From: Halobacterium noricense
Lineage (GTDB): Archaea > Halobacteriota > Halobacteria > Halobacteriales > Halobacteriaceae
NCBI RefSeq assembly: GCF_021233435.1
Contig: NZ_CP089469.1
Location: 124,001-188,000, forward strand
Direction of reading: 5' to 3'
Length of the DNA stretch: 64,000 bases
Shown: piece by piece, positions 1 to 8,324 of the stretch
How the letters are laid out: every line of letters starts with the position of its first letter
How positions within the stretch are numbered: position 1 is the first letter of the stretch
Translations under genes and position numbers: made by a program
The notes under the pieces: generated by a model
What the model saw: the letters and a program-made list of their open reading frames with translations, nothing else
Database searches by the model: none
What the model was told of the DNA's origin: nothing

Positions 1-401
1 CCCCGCTGGATGAAGATATTCACCCAGCCGTTGTCCATCATGAACATGTCGGGGGATGCCTCTCCGGCACTCAGAAGCCGGTTGTAGTTCGCCCGCCGCC
101 CACCGGTGTCCTCCTGGCCGCCCTCCAGTTCGATCTCGATGTCGTCCGAGAGCCCCCCCTCGTTATGGAGGAGATCGCTGAACTCCTCGCCATGGTCGTT
201 TGCGAAAGTCGCGTCAAAGCCCCACGTAACCGTCGTAGTCGACCCCGAATTATTCGATCCGTTAGGGTTGCTGTTCCCGCCCAACACGCCTGCACAGCCG
301 GCGAGTCCAGCTGCCATGCCGGTTGCTCCGGCGCCCGCAACAAAGCGGCGCCGGGAGACTGACGTTTCATCCTGTCCACTACCTGTGCCGTGTGGTGGCA
401 T
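1..401 (-). CDS. Sugar ABC transporter substrate-binding lipoprotein, N-terminal part (cut by window edge)
   Basis: Open from an ATG at 401 down to the window edge, about 133 residues. Residues 16-22 read SRRRFVA, a twin-arginine export motif. A hydrophobic Ala/Gly stretch follows and then LAGC, a lipobox, so the protein should be exported folded by Tat and lipid-anchored outside the cell. After an Asn/Ser/Gly linker the mature part begins TVTWGFDATFAND and contains GEASPDMFMMDNGWVN, which fits family 1 extracellular solute-binding proteins of sugar ABC transporters. A TATA-like box at 423-436 suits a leaderless start at 401. It faces a TrmB regulator across a shared promoter region, the usual layout of haloarchaeal sugar-uptake operons. 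The permease and ATPase genes would lie outside the window. The ligand is unknown. Confidence 0.8.
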   Translation of the reverse strand, partial: MPPHGTGSGQDETSVSRRRFVAGAGATGMAAGLAGCAGVLGGNSNPNGSNNSGSTTTVTWGFDATFANDHGEEFSDLLHNEGGLSDDIEIELEGGQEDTGGRRANYNRLLSAGEASPDMFMMDNGWVNIFIQR

Positions 402-778
402 AAAACGTTCATCATTGTATGAGTACTTATATCTTATGAACGTGGGTTTTGATATAACAAAACGGTTTTACCGACAAACGAAACCAAGAGAAGGCGGCGG
501 AACAAGAGATCCAAATCAGTTAGATAATTGTGAACTCAGGCCAGAGTTAACTCTCGTTTGGTGGTGCTGACGCTCGCCAGGGAACGTATTCGGATCGGTT
601 CGTGGCCGTAATGCAGTCGTGTTTTAGAAACGGATCTCTGCTCACCGATGGTGATGGGGCGGATCGTACGAGGCTTTTCGAGGCTACCTCACCGGCGAGA
701 TTGACGTGGTCGTCATCCCGATACACTGCCCGCAGCGCTCAGACAAGTTTATCCGTCGGATTCGCTAATAATACCGCG
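402..778. promoter_or_regulatory. Divergent promoter region with a GTTTTG/CAAAAC palindrome
   Basis: This 377-bp gap separates the binding-protein gene (minus) from the TrmB gene (plus). A TATA-like AGATATAAG (423-436, minus sense) lies about 27 bp from the 401 start. An AGTTTATCC box (746-754) lies about 28 bp before the 779 start. At 446-463 there is an inverted repeat, GTTTTGATATAACAAAAC, with perfect 6-bp arms. It sits just upstream of the minus-strand TATA box, where an activator or repressor such as the neighbouring TrmB could bind. The assignment to TrmB is inference. Confidence 0.5.
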
Positions 779-1834
779 ATGGACGCCGACGACGTTGTCG
801 ACGAACTTACCGACTTCGGCCTCTCCGAGAAGGAGGCGCTCGCCTACGTGACAATCCTCCAGAACGGCTCCACGCGGACTCGAGTCGTCAGCGAGGAGGC
901 CGACATCTCGAAGAGCTACACCTACGACATCGTCGAAAAACTCGCTAACCGTGAACTCATCCAGATTGACGATCATGTTGTTCCCACACAACTGCGCGCA
1001 GTCCCACCTTCCGAGGGTATCGCTAACCTTGTCGGTCGGCTCCACACGATCGAATCGGAATTGGAGAGCTTCTTCGACTCGGAGAACTACGAGCGCCAGC
1101 GCTTCCGGATCATCAAGTCCCGGCAGACGATCCTAACGAGCCTGACCGACCTCATTGACGATGCAGAATCCGAGATAGCTCTCTCACTGCCCGCATCGGC
1201 GCTCAACAAGGTCGAAGGCTCACTACGTCGGGCACAGGAGCGCGACGTGTTCTGTGTACTCCTAGTCACGGAGCACGACGGCGAGGTACCTATCGACGAC
1301 GATATCGCCGACGTCATCCAGACGTGGTCCCCGCCCGCGCCGCTCACCCTCGTGGTGGACCTATCCGAGGGTATCGCCGCCTCTGAGCGTGCCGTCCTAA
1401 ACTCCAATTCCGACAAATACGCTATCTACCACGCCGAGGAACGCATCGCTTCTATCCTCTCCGATTCCTTCATCGCGAACTACTGGCCGATGGGCGAACA
1501 GATCTACGTCGACGACCCCTCCCCGCTCCCGAAGACCTACGACAGCTTCCGCCACGTGGTCTTTGATGCGACGCTCCATCTCCGTGCTGGCCAAGAACTT
1601 CCCGTGGAGATAGAGGCCCGCCCAACACACACACGGGAACCGTACGAGACAATTCGAGGCACCGTCGTCGACACAGTTCAAAGTCTCGTCCGTCCGTACT
1701 CCGAAGGGTTCTCAGGTAAGCTTTCAATGGTCGTCGACACTGGCAACGAACGTCTCACGGTGGGTGGTCCGGGCGCCTTTATTGAGGAATACGAGGCCAA
1801 CATTGTCACGCTCGAACCTACGTCCGATCCGTAA
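779..1834 (+). CDS. TrmB-family sugar-sensing transcriptional regulator
   Basis: 351 residues from the ATG at 779. An upstream in-frame start at 602 is rejected because the TATA-like box at 746-754 places the transcript start at about 779. Residues 1-75 form a TrmB winged helix: LTDFGLSEKEALAYVTIL, then ADISKSYTYDIVEKLANRELI as the recognition region. The rest resembles the TrmB C-terminal effector domain, with F.ANYWPMGEQIYVDDPSPLPKTY and a late FIEEYEANIVTL. TrmB proteins bind sugars and repress or activate sugar-uptake and catabolic genes. It is divergent to a sugar-binding lipoprotein, its probable target. A paralog of similar length and sequence lies at 15187-16230. Confidence 0.85.
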   Translation: MDADDVVDELTDFGLSEKEALAYVTILQNGSTRTRVVSEEADISKSYTYDIVEKLANRELIQIDDHVVPTQLRAVPPSEGIANLVGRLHTIESELESFFDSENYERQRFRIIKSRQTILTSLTDLIDDAESEIALSLPASALNKVEGSLRRAQERDVFCVLLVTEHDGEVPIDDDIADVIQTWSPPAPLTLVVDLSEGIAASERAVLNSNSDKYAIYHAEERIASILSDSFIANYWPMGEQIYVDDPSPLPKTYDSFRHVVFDATLHLRAGQELPVEIEARPTHTREPYETIRGTVVDTVQSLVRPYSEGFSGKLSMVVDTGNERLTVGGPGAFIEEYEANIVTLEPTSDP

Positions 1835-2104
1835 ACCTGGCACGATAGATAGCTGATTCATACAGCGCCCTGAATCTGTGTACCACCTAACCACGAGGGA
1901 TTCATTGTTGCTTAACTAAGCGGGTGACAAGTCTCGTAGAGATGGGCGGCGAACACCCTATTGGATGTAAAGCGATCGGTTTCGGGTAATCGGTCACTCA
2001 CAACAGAACCGTCTGTTCGCCATTTATATCTGAATGCTACCGCATTAGCAATTCTGGGCGCTCTCCTTACGATCAACGAGATTGACGTGCTTACCGAGCA
2101 AATC

Positions 2105-3157
2105 TTAGACGAACCGCAGACACGTCGGTGTGCCCGTTTTTGTTCGAGGATTTTCTCGTCGCAATTCCTCGGCTCTATCGTCGAACACGAACGGCACCAC
2201 GTCATTGCTGTGCTGGTGGCAAATGAAAATCCAATCGCCGTCCGGATGGACTGCGAAGTTCCGAGGCCACCGTCCGGTAGTCGGCGTGACTGCCAGTCGG
2301 ACTACTTCGCGTGGGGCTGCTCGGACCTTGAACGTCGCAATAGAATCGTGGCCGCGGTTCGATGCGAATAGGTAGTTGCCGGACGGGTGGACGTGTACGT
2401 CGGCGGCGATGGTGTCTGACGCGTCGATCCCGTCCGGAAGCGTAGACTGAATTTGTATAATTGTCGGCTGCCGAGGGTCGCTGATATCGACAACCGAAAG
2501 AGTCGAGGTAAGTTCGTTCACTAGGTATCCAACAGACTCCGTTGGATGCACGTCAAAGTGACGCGGACCGGACCCCGGCCGACAATCGATCTCTGCGTTC
2601 GGGATTGGACGGAGCCGGTCGTCGGCTCGATCGAGTTCGTATACAACGACCTGGTCAGTTCCTAAGTCTGGAACGTAGACGATCGAATCGGTTATAAATC
2701 GGGTCGAGTGCGGATGTGGCGAGGCCTGACGGTCGTCGTCCGGGCCAGATCCCTCGTGACGCACCAACTCCAACGGTCCGTTGAGGGTTCCATCCGCCTT
2801 CAGGGATAGCAACGCAACGGAACCACCCGCATAGTGAGCAACGACTGCGTACTCGCCACGTGGCCCAATCTCGACGTGACAAGGGCTGGCGTCGCCCGTC
2901 TCCGTTCGATCGAGACGGTCGAATCGGCCATTCGTAGGGTCAACTCGGTAGCTTACTGCTGACCCCGCTTCACACTCATTGATGGCTACGAAAACCGGTT
3001 CGGACGGATAAACATCGAGGAATGATGGATTGTTCTCGTTGACCACGTCGCACTGTTCAAGCGACCCATCCTCGACTCGGAACGATGTGAGCCCGCCCTC
3101 ACTAGCTTCGGTGTACGAGCCGACGACCGCGAAGTCGCTGTCTGACCTATCAGCCAT
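2105..3157 (-). CDS. Seven-bladed beta-propeller lactonase (6-phosphogluconolactonase-like)
   Basis: 350 residues from an ATG at 3157 (MADRSD). The reading frame stays open upstream to 3481, but that part overlaps the preceding dehydrogenase gene, so it is not used. Features of the lactonase family (PF10282) are the opening FAVVGSYTEASEGGLTSF, repeated blade signatures such as PSFLDVYPSEPVFVAINE and PRHFDVHPTESVGYLVNEL, and the closing RNFAVHPDGDWIFICHQ. Family members hydrolyse sugar lactones to acids. It is the last gene of a minus-strand block, only 4 bp after the sugar dehydrogenase stop. A dehydrogenase-lactonase pair that oxidises a sugar and opens the lactone is therefore likely. Confidence 0.85.
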   Translation of the reverse strand: MADRSDSDFAVVGSYTEASEGGLTSFRVEDGSLEQCDVVNENNPSFLDVYPSEPVFVAINECEAGSAVSYRVDPTNGRFDRLDRTETGDASPCHVEIGPRGEYAVVAHYAGGSVALLSLKADGTLNGPLELVRHEGSGPDDDRQASPHPHSTRFITDSIVYVPDLGTDQVVVYELDRADDRLRPIPNAEIDCRPGSGPRHFDVHPTESVGYLVNELTSTLSVVDISDPRQPTIIQIQSTLPDGIDASDTIAADVHVHPSGNYLFASNRGHDSIATFKVRAAPREVVRLAVTPTTGRWPRNFAVHPDGDWIFICHQHSNDVVPFVFDDRAEELRRENPRTKTGTPTCLRFV

Positions 3158-3161
3158 GTGG

Positions 3162-4046
3162 TTACAGATCACGCCAAGAGTGCTGTGGCTCCCATCCGAG
3201 CAGCTCTTCGGCCTTCGAAAGATCAAAGAGTGTTTCGTGGCCTTCGGGTGTGTCACGTACTGCTGCATCTGGGTAGAATTCTTCGACAAGCTCACTTGTT
3301 GTCGCGTTCGCAGTCGTGTCGCCCGCGACCGCCCAGAACGTCTCGTGTCCTTCAAATTCAGCTTCAACCGCCTTCCTAGCAATCGATGTAGCGTCCGCCA
3401 TCGCGAGGTACGAGAAGAGTACTTCCCGGCCGGTGGCCGGGTGTACGTCATCCAGAATGTCAAGCGACCGATCAGGTTCAACGAATGACTCCTGCATCTC
3501 CTCGTCGGTCACCACCCACGGATACCGGAGCGACGAAATCGTCAAATCTATCGAAGGACGCCGTCCGAATCCATCCGCAGTCACTTCCATTGCGTGTTTC
3601 GCGATTCCGTACGGGTCGTCCGGCGCCCGCGAGTGATCTTCATCAACCGGGATGTAGCGTACATCGGCCGGGCGTTCTTGATGTTCGCTGCCTATCGCGT
3701 TAATACTTGATGCGAGACAGACCGCCTCTAGCCCGAGCGAATCCGCGGCTTCAAGTACGTGCGCAGCGGACAGAACGTTGCTTTCGTACACCCGGAAATC
3801 GGGATTGCTGTACGGGTTCGGAATCGTCCCCATGTGAACAACTGCGTCCGCGTCGTACTTTGCGAGCGCACCGTACGTCTCGCCTGCATCCAAGAGGTCC
3901 GCCGTGACGTAGCGGTCCGAGACTTCCTCGCGGCGTTTCCCGCGTGAGATGTTCACTGTCTCGTATCCCTGTTCGCCGAGGTGTTCGAGGATTGCTGACC
4001 CGATTTTGCCGTTACCGCCTGTCACAGCTATCGTGTTGAGCGTCAT
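3162..4046 (-). CDS. NAD-dependent epimerase/dehydratase family protein, probable sugar or uronate dehydrogenase
   Basis: 294 residues, extended short-chain dehydrogenase fold. GGNGKIG at residues 10-16 is the dinucleotide-binding glycine motif. SS at 113-114 and YGIAK at 146-150 give the catalytic Ser-Tyr-Lys set. Haloarchaeal Azf glucose-6-phosphate dehydrogenase and bacterial uronate dehydrogenases share this architecture and make lactones from sugars. The gene sits between mannonate dehydratase (32 bp upstream) and a lactonase (4 bp downstream). Context therefore favours an oxidising sugar dehydrogenase over an epimerase. The exact sugar (mannose, glucose or a uronate) cannot be read from the sequence. 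Confidence 0.75.
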   Translation of the reverse strand: MTLNTIAVTGGNGKIGSAILEHLGEQGYETVNISRGKRREEVSDRYVTADLLDAGETYGALAKYDADAVVHMGTIPNPYSNPDFRVYESNVLSAAHVLEAADSLGLEAVCLASSINAIGSEHQERPADVRYIPVDEDHSRAPDDPYGIAKHAMEVTADGFGRRPSIDLTISSLRYPWVVTDEEMQESFVEPDRSLDILDDVHPATGREVLFSYLAMADATSIARKAVEAEFEGHETFWAVAGDTTANATTSELVEEFYPDAAVRDTPEGHETLFDLSKAEELLGWEPQHSWRDL

Positions 4047-4078
4047 GTTCTCTGTAATCTCTGTGGTCGTCAGTTGAA

Positions 4079-5041
4079 CTACTCTAGCAATCCTTTGATG
4101 TAACCAATCGCGAACAGCCGACCCATATCTGTGTAGCCAGCCATTGCGTCGTCACGGTCTTGTTCGCCTACCATCCGTGGGACATGGTCGGGACGAATCG
4201 CCCCATCGAAGCCAACCTCCTGGTACGCCTCGATAGCTTCCTTCATATCCGTTGGCCCCCCATCATGCCACGTCTCCACGAAGTTCTGCTCGTCGCCCTC
4301 AACATCACGGAAGTGAACGAAGTGGATCCGGTCACCGAACTCGCGGATTGCCTCAATTGTGTCTCCTTCCATCGCCGAGAAGTTCCCCTGACAGAATGTA
4401 ACTCCGTGTCGATTGCTGTCATGGAGATTGAGGATGCGTCGGTAGTCGTCGTAGGACTTGACGATTCGAGGAACCCCCCGCACGGGCGATGTTGGCGGGT
4501 CGTCGGGATGGAGCGCGAGATTCACGTTGTACTCCTCTGCGACGGGGATAATCTCGTCAAGAAAGTACTCTAGGTTTTCCCAGAGTTCCGCCTCGGTAAT
4601 GTCAGCGGCCTCGTGGTCGGGGGCACGCTCCATCCACTCGTGGTCGTAGCCGATCCGCTGGGAGCCTCCACGCCCCGGCAGCGAGTCCGAGGTGCGAATC
4701 ACACCGAGCGGGTTCTCGGTCCACACCCAGCAGTACGTGTCAATCCCGAGCCGCCCCATATTCTCGATGAGTGTCTTGACGGTCTCAATCTCCGCGTCGC
4801 GACCCTCCTTTCCGAGGACAGTCTTCCCCATTGGGGGACGATCTTCAACGACGTCGAGCGAGAACCCGTGGTCCGAGAACCGAGTGACGGTGCGCTGGAG
4901 CGTGTCGTACTCCCACCAGTTGTCGACGCCCCAGAAGCGGACGACAGCCGTGTCTACACCGAGTTGTTTCGCGATCTTCCACCGGCGGTCGGGCCGCGGC
5001 GGCAGCATGACGGTTGGCTTCATCTCGTATTGGTCAGTCAT
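4079..5041 (-). CDS. uxuA: D-mannonate dehydratase
   Basis: 320 residues, TIM-barrel enzyme that converts D-mannonate to 2-keto-3-deoxy-D-gluconate. Recognisable UxuA motifs are MLPPRPDRRWKIAKQLGV, LALHPDDPP (metal-site region), CQGNFSAM, HFRDV, IRPDHVPRM and the terminal GRLFAIGYIKGLLE. It is shorter than E. coli UxuA (about 390 residues), close to archaeal and Thermotoga-type forms. Because it lies between an AGE epimerase (25 bp upstream) and the dehydrogenase/lactonase pair, its mannonate may come from direct sugar oxidation rather than from fructuronate. No UxuB-type fructuronate reductase is present in the block. Confidence 0.85.
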   Translation of the reverse strand: MTDQYEMKPTVMLPPRPDRRWKIAKQLGVDTAVVRFWGVDNWWEYDTLQRTVTRFSDHGFSLDVVEDRPPMGKTVLGKEGRDAEIETVKTLIENMGRLGIDTYCWVWTENPLGVIRTSDSLPGRGGSQRIGYDHEWMERAPDHEAADITEAELWENLEYFLDEIIPVAEEYNVNLALHPDDPPTSPVRGVPRIVKSYDDYRRILNLHDSNRHGVTFCQGNFSAMEGDTIEAIREFGDRIHFVHFRDVEGDEQNFVETWHDGGPTDMKEAIEAYQEVGFDGAIRPDHVPRMVGEQDRDDAMAGYTDMGRLFAIGYIKGLLE

Positions 5042-5066
5042 TTGTATTTAATGTCGTGAGGTTCAG

Positions 5067-6308
5067 TTATCGGTCTGCGCGTTCCTGTGTAGAGCGCCAG
5101 CACTCATAGAAGGCGCTTACGGGATGGTAGTCCGGCTCGACACCCGGTGGACCGGGGGCGACGAGGTCGTTACCATCATCGGCTGGGAGACGTTTCTCGT
5201 ACCAAAGACTGGCAGGGCCGCGGTAGCTGTCAGTACACGCAAGGACTCGACTGTTCCACTCATCAAGACGGTTGGCCTCCTTGTCGTTGTCGTGCGCAGC
5301 CGCTCGCTCAGCAATTGCTGCGGAGGCACCAAGGGCTTCTGCCAGCACCCATCCGTATTGGTCGGTAACAATAGGTGTTCCATCGGCTTTGTGTGTATAG
5401 ACGAAGCCATCCCCAGTCCAGCCGTTATTGACAGCTACCTCGAATAGTTCTAGCGCACGGGAATACCAGCCGCCCTCAGGTGCGTTTTCGTCGCCATTAG
5501 TATCGGCCTCGGTCATGCCGTCGTATCGATCGAGTAGCGCAAGGAATTTTGCCCACTCGACGTGGTGGCCGGGCTGGTATCCTGGGGGCCGAAACTGGTG
5601 ATGGGGTTCGTCGCCGTTGTATTCGAAGTCGTGGGTCCAGTCGTCGGTATAGTGTTCCCACAGCAACCCATCCGTCTCCGCTGCGAGGTCGACTGTAATT
5701 GTACGTGCGATATGACGTGCTCGATTTAAATACTCGTTTTCGTCGGTCGCCTCGTAGGCGGCGAGATACGCCTCGCAGGCGTGCATGTTCGCGTTCTGGC
5801 CACGGTAGGCCTCCTGCTCGGTCCAGTCCGGGTTACAGTCACTTCGGAGCAGGCCGGTATCGTCGTGGAACCGTTCCTCGATCAGCTCGTGGATAGCTGC
5901 AAGGCCGTCCTCGGCGCCATCAATCCCAGCCTCGGTAGCACGTGCGTACGCAAGGAGAACAAAGGCATGGCCGTACGCCGAGCGGGTTCGGTCGAGTGGC
6001 GTTCCATCGGCGTCGACGAGCAAGTGATAGCCCCCTCCGTTGTCACGGTGTTCTTTCTCAAGGAATGCCAGCCCGTGTTTGGCAACGTCGAGGCACCAGT
6101 CCGGGCCGCCAACGATTGCACCGACTGCGAAGTTCGCGACTGAGCGACACGTTGCTACGAGGTGTCTGCGGTGGTCCGTATATGGCTCCCCAGATGTTGG
6201 GTGTAACAACCGGAATCCCCGTTCTGCGAGTACGTCTGGATACTGTACCCGGAGCGTTGCGAGCAGTCGGGCGCGATGCGCGGTTGCGTGGCGGTTACTT
6301 TCTTTCAT
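5067..6308 (-). CDS. N-acylglucosamine 2-epimerase (AGE) family sugar epimerase/isomerase
   Basis: 413 residues, the usual length for AGE enzymes, which form an alpha/alpha six-barrel. Characteristic segments are the early VATCRSVANFAVG, GGGYHLLVDADGTPLDRTRSAYGHAFVLLAYARA, YRGQNANMHACEAYLAAYEAT, GYQPGHHVEWAKFLALLD, and the late YGWVLAEALGA. The H in NANMH, the H pair in GHHVEW and the R in YRGQN match active-site positions of the family. Members interconvert glucose, mannose and fructose or epimerise acylglucosamine. First gene of the four-gene block running to 2105, with a 150-bp gap behind the aldo/keto reductase gene. Mannose or glucose interconversion is the most economical role here. Confidence 0.8.
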   Translation of the reverse strand: MKESNRHATAHRARLLATLRVQYPDVLAERGFRLLHPTSGEPYTDHRRHLVATCRSVANFAVGAIVGGPDWCLDVAKHGLAFLEKEHRDNGGGYHLLVDADGTPLDRTRSAYGHAFVLLAYARATEAGIDGAEDGLAAIHELIEERFHDDTGLLRSDCNPDWTEQEAYRGQNANMHACEAYLAAYEATDENEYLNRARHIARTITVDLAAETDGLLWEHYTDDWTHDFEYNGDEPHHQFRPPGYQPGHHVEWAKFLALLDRYDGMTEADTNGDENAPEGGWYSRALELFEVAVNNGWTGDGFVYTHKADGTPIVTDQYGWVLAEALGASAAIAERAAAHDNDKEANRLDEWNSRVLACTDSYRGPASLWYEKRLPADDGNDLVAPGPPGVEPDYHPVSAFYECWRSTQERADR

Positions 6309-6458
6309 ACGAGATGATTAGATCGAACTCGAACTACGTTCCTCCTTCGATGAATTCTCGTCAAGCAAGCATCCTTAATTGATTCGTTGATGGCTATTTT
6401 AACCGTTTTGAAACGCGCCTGAATAAATTGCTGAAAGGGCGTTGAATGCGCTAAGGGG

Positions 6459-7424
6459 CTACTCGTGGCCCGAAATACGCACCGTCTCGTAAGGCTCTTC
6501 GAGGTACTCGATATCGGATTTAGAGAGGTTGATATCGAGGGCTTCGACCGCGTCTTCGAGGTGTTCGATGCTGGAGGTCCCGACAATAGGGGCGTCGGTG
6601 TACTCATTCTCGAAGTGCCAGGCCAACGCGATCTGGGCCATCGTCACGCCGTACTCTTCGGCGAGTTCCTGGACGCGTTCGTTGATCTCGATTCCGTTAC
6701 CCTCCATGTACGGCCGGCCGACTTCGGCCTCATGTTCACCGCGAATCGTCTCTGAGATCTCCTCGTGTTGCCGCGTGAGGTAGCCGGCGCCTAGCGGGCT
6801 CCAGGGGATGACGCCCACGTTCCACCGCTCGCAGACGGGGTACATCTCGCGTTCCTCTTCTCGGTAGGCGAGATTGTAGAGATCCTGCATTGTCTCGAAG
6901 CGGGCTAGCCCCTCACGCTCGCTGATCTGCAGCGCGCGCTGGAACTGGTGGGCCCACATAGATGAGGCCCCGATATGGCGGACTTTGCCGCGCCGGACAG
7001 CGTCATCTAAGGCTCGTAGCGTCGTCTCGATGGGCGTATCGTAGTCCCATCGGTGGACTTGGTAGAGGTCCACCGTCTCCATCCCCAGTCGGTCCAGCGA
7101 GTGCGCCAGTTCCTGCTCGATGGCCTTTCGGGAGAGGCCCTGCCTGTTGGGACTGTCGCCCATCTCGCCGAAGACCTTTGTGGCGACGACCTGCTCGTCA
7201 CGATCGTACTCGGCAAGCACATCCCCAAGGATCTCCTCGCTTTCGCCCGCCGAGTAGACGTTAGCCGTGTCGAAGAAGTTCACTCCCAGTTCGATGGCTC
7301 GTTCGATTAGTTCCGCCGATTCCTCACGGTTGAGCATCCACTCGTGACCGCTCCCGAAGCTCATACACCCAAGACAGATCTTCGAGACCTCCATACCGGT
7401 TGATTTCAGTGTCGTGTACTCCAT
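6459..7424 (-). CDS. Aldo/keto reductase
   Basis: 321 residues. The start MEYTTLKSTGMEVSKICLGCMSFG is the classic opening of the AKR superfamily (Tas/YajO-like group). The catalytic tetrad is visible: Asp and Tyr in NFFDTANVYSAGESEEILG, Lys in EQVVATKVFG, and His in VDLYQVHRWDYDTP. The GVIPWSPLGAGYLT and GTSSIEHLEDAVEAL stretches form the NADPH site. It reduces aldehydes or sugar ketones with NADPH in the cytoplasm. It lies 150 bp ahead of the AGE-UxuA-SDR-lactonase block on the same strand and may share its regulation. Confidence 0.85.
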   Translation of the reverse strand: MEYTTLKSTGMEVSKICLGCMSFGSGHEWMLNREESAELIERAIELGVNFFDTANVYSAGESEEILGDVLAEYDRDEQVVATKVFGEMGDSPNRQGLSRKAIEQELAHSLDRLGMETVDLYQVHRWDYDTPIETTLRALDDAVRRGKVRHIGASSMWAHQFQRALQISEREGLARFETMQDLYNLAYREEEREMYPVCERWNVGVIPWSPLGAGYLTRQHEEISETIRGEHEAEVGRPYMEGNGIEINERVQELAEEYGVTMAQIALAWHFENEYTDAPIVGTSSIEHLEDAVEALDINLSKSDIEYLEEPYETVRISGHE

Positions 7425-7543
7425 ATTAGAAGGTTACAGCATTACCACATAAATACCACGGGAGGTGGGTAGAAGTCTCCGTGGACTCTCTACTAACGAA
7501 TCCCTATTTGCACCTCCCCCTGATTTTGATTTACGAACTAGAA

Positions 7544-8288
7544 GGCACTGTCTAGTTTAGCACCTTGTCATCTGGCGTTCGATTACCAAGCGATTGATGC
7601 GGTCTGAGGCGGTTGTAGTAATGCGAAAATAACGCAAGCCATTGGCGAACGCTCTGCCGACTGCCCACCCACGAGTTGTGGAAACGGTCAAGTCGCATCT
7701 TGAGTGTGTGAAACCATTTTTCGATGAGGTTTCGGTCGGTATAGTAAACCCGACCGTTCAATCCTAATCGAGCAATGGCAGTCCGATAGCCGAACTGATC
7801 GACGAGAAACGTGGTGTCCGAAAGATCGTGTTTCTCCGCCAGCCCAGACAGGAACGCAGCCGCCGGATCCGTGCCATGGCGTCCGAACAACGCAACGTCA
7901 AGAATGAGCTTCGTATCAAGGTCTATTGCAGCGTACAACCAAGACCACTCGCCGTTGATTTTGACAGCGGTTTCGTCAACCGCGACCCGCGACGGCGAAG
8001 CCGTCGGCGGGTCGGGAACGCTGTCAGCCAGCCGATGTACCCACTGCCAAACAGCTTGGTGAGAGCGTTCAACGCCTGATTCCGCGAGAATCGTTGTTGT
8101 CTCTCTGAGCGAACAACCGGTCGCATGAAGCCGGACAGCAAACGTCCTGACGGGCGTTGCTGTCCGCTCACGCTCCCAAGTTTCTTCTAAATCCGCCGCA
8201 AAGCACTTGCTGAGCAGGTCTGCGAGCATCTGAACCAACTAACTCAACGACCTGCTCACTTCTCAAACTGACTTAACTAGACAGTGCC
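7544..8288 (-). mobile_element. IS6-family insertion sequence, complete
   Basis: About 745 bp bounded by inverted repeats: GGCACTGTCTAGTT at 7544-7557 and AACTAGACAGTGCC at 8275-8288. It holds one full transposase ORF. The flanks AACTAGAA and TCATGGTG do not match, so there is no 8-bp target duplication. That points to cointegrate resolution or adjacent deletion after insertion. It separates the aldo/keto reductase from the isomerase/Gfo gene pair. A decayed relative is at 24170-24903. Confidence 0.85.
7552..8238 (-). CDS. IS6-family transposase
   Basis: 228 residues. The N-terminal helix-turn-helix region has TPVRTFAVRLHATGCSLRETTTILAESGVERSHQAVWQWVHRL. The DDE catalytic core is visible as VAVDETAVKINGEWSWLYAAIDLDTK (first Asp), FLVDQFGYRTAI (second Asp) and YYTDRNLIEKWFHTLKMRLDRF (Glu in the N.IEKWF motif). 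The C-terminal YYNRLRPHQSLGNRTPDDKVL is typical of the family. Its stop codon lies inside the left terminal repeat. It appears intact. Confidence 0.9.
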   Translation of the reverse strand: MVQMLADLLSKCFAADLEETWERERTATPVRTFAVRLHATGCSLRETTTILAESGVERSHQAVWQWVHRLADSVPDPPTASPSRVAVDETAVKINGEWSWLYAAIDLDTKLILDVALFGRHGTDPAAAFLSGLAEKHDLSDTTFLVDQFGYRTAIARLGLNGRVYYTDRNLIEKWFHTLKMRLDRFHNSWVGSRQSVRQWLALFSHYYNRLRPHQSLGNRTPDDKVLN

Positions 8289-8324
8289 TCATGGTGTGTG
8301 GTGTCTGTGTCTTGGTGATTTGTT

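Noticed and set aside
3158-3481. Upstream extension of the lactonase frame to 3481
   Set aside because: It overlaps the 3' end of the dehydrogenase gene and its translation is low quality. The ATG at 3157, 4 bp after the preceding stop, is the operon-like start.
7536-8296. 8-bp target duplication of the intact IS6
   Set aside because: The flanks AACTAGAA and TCATGGTG do not match, so I do not claim a duplication.
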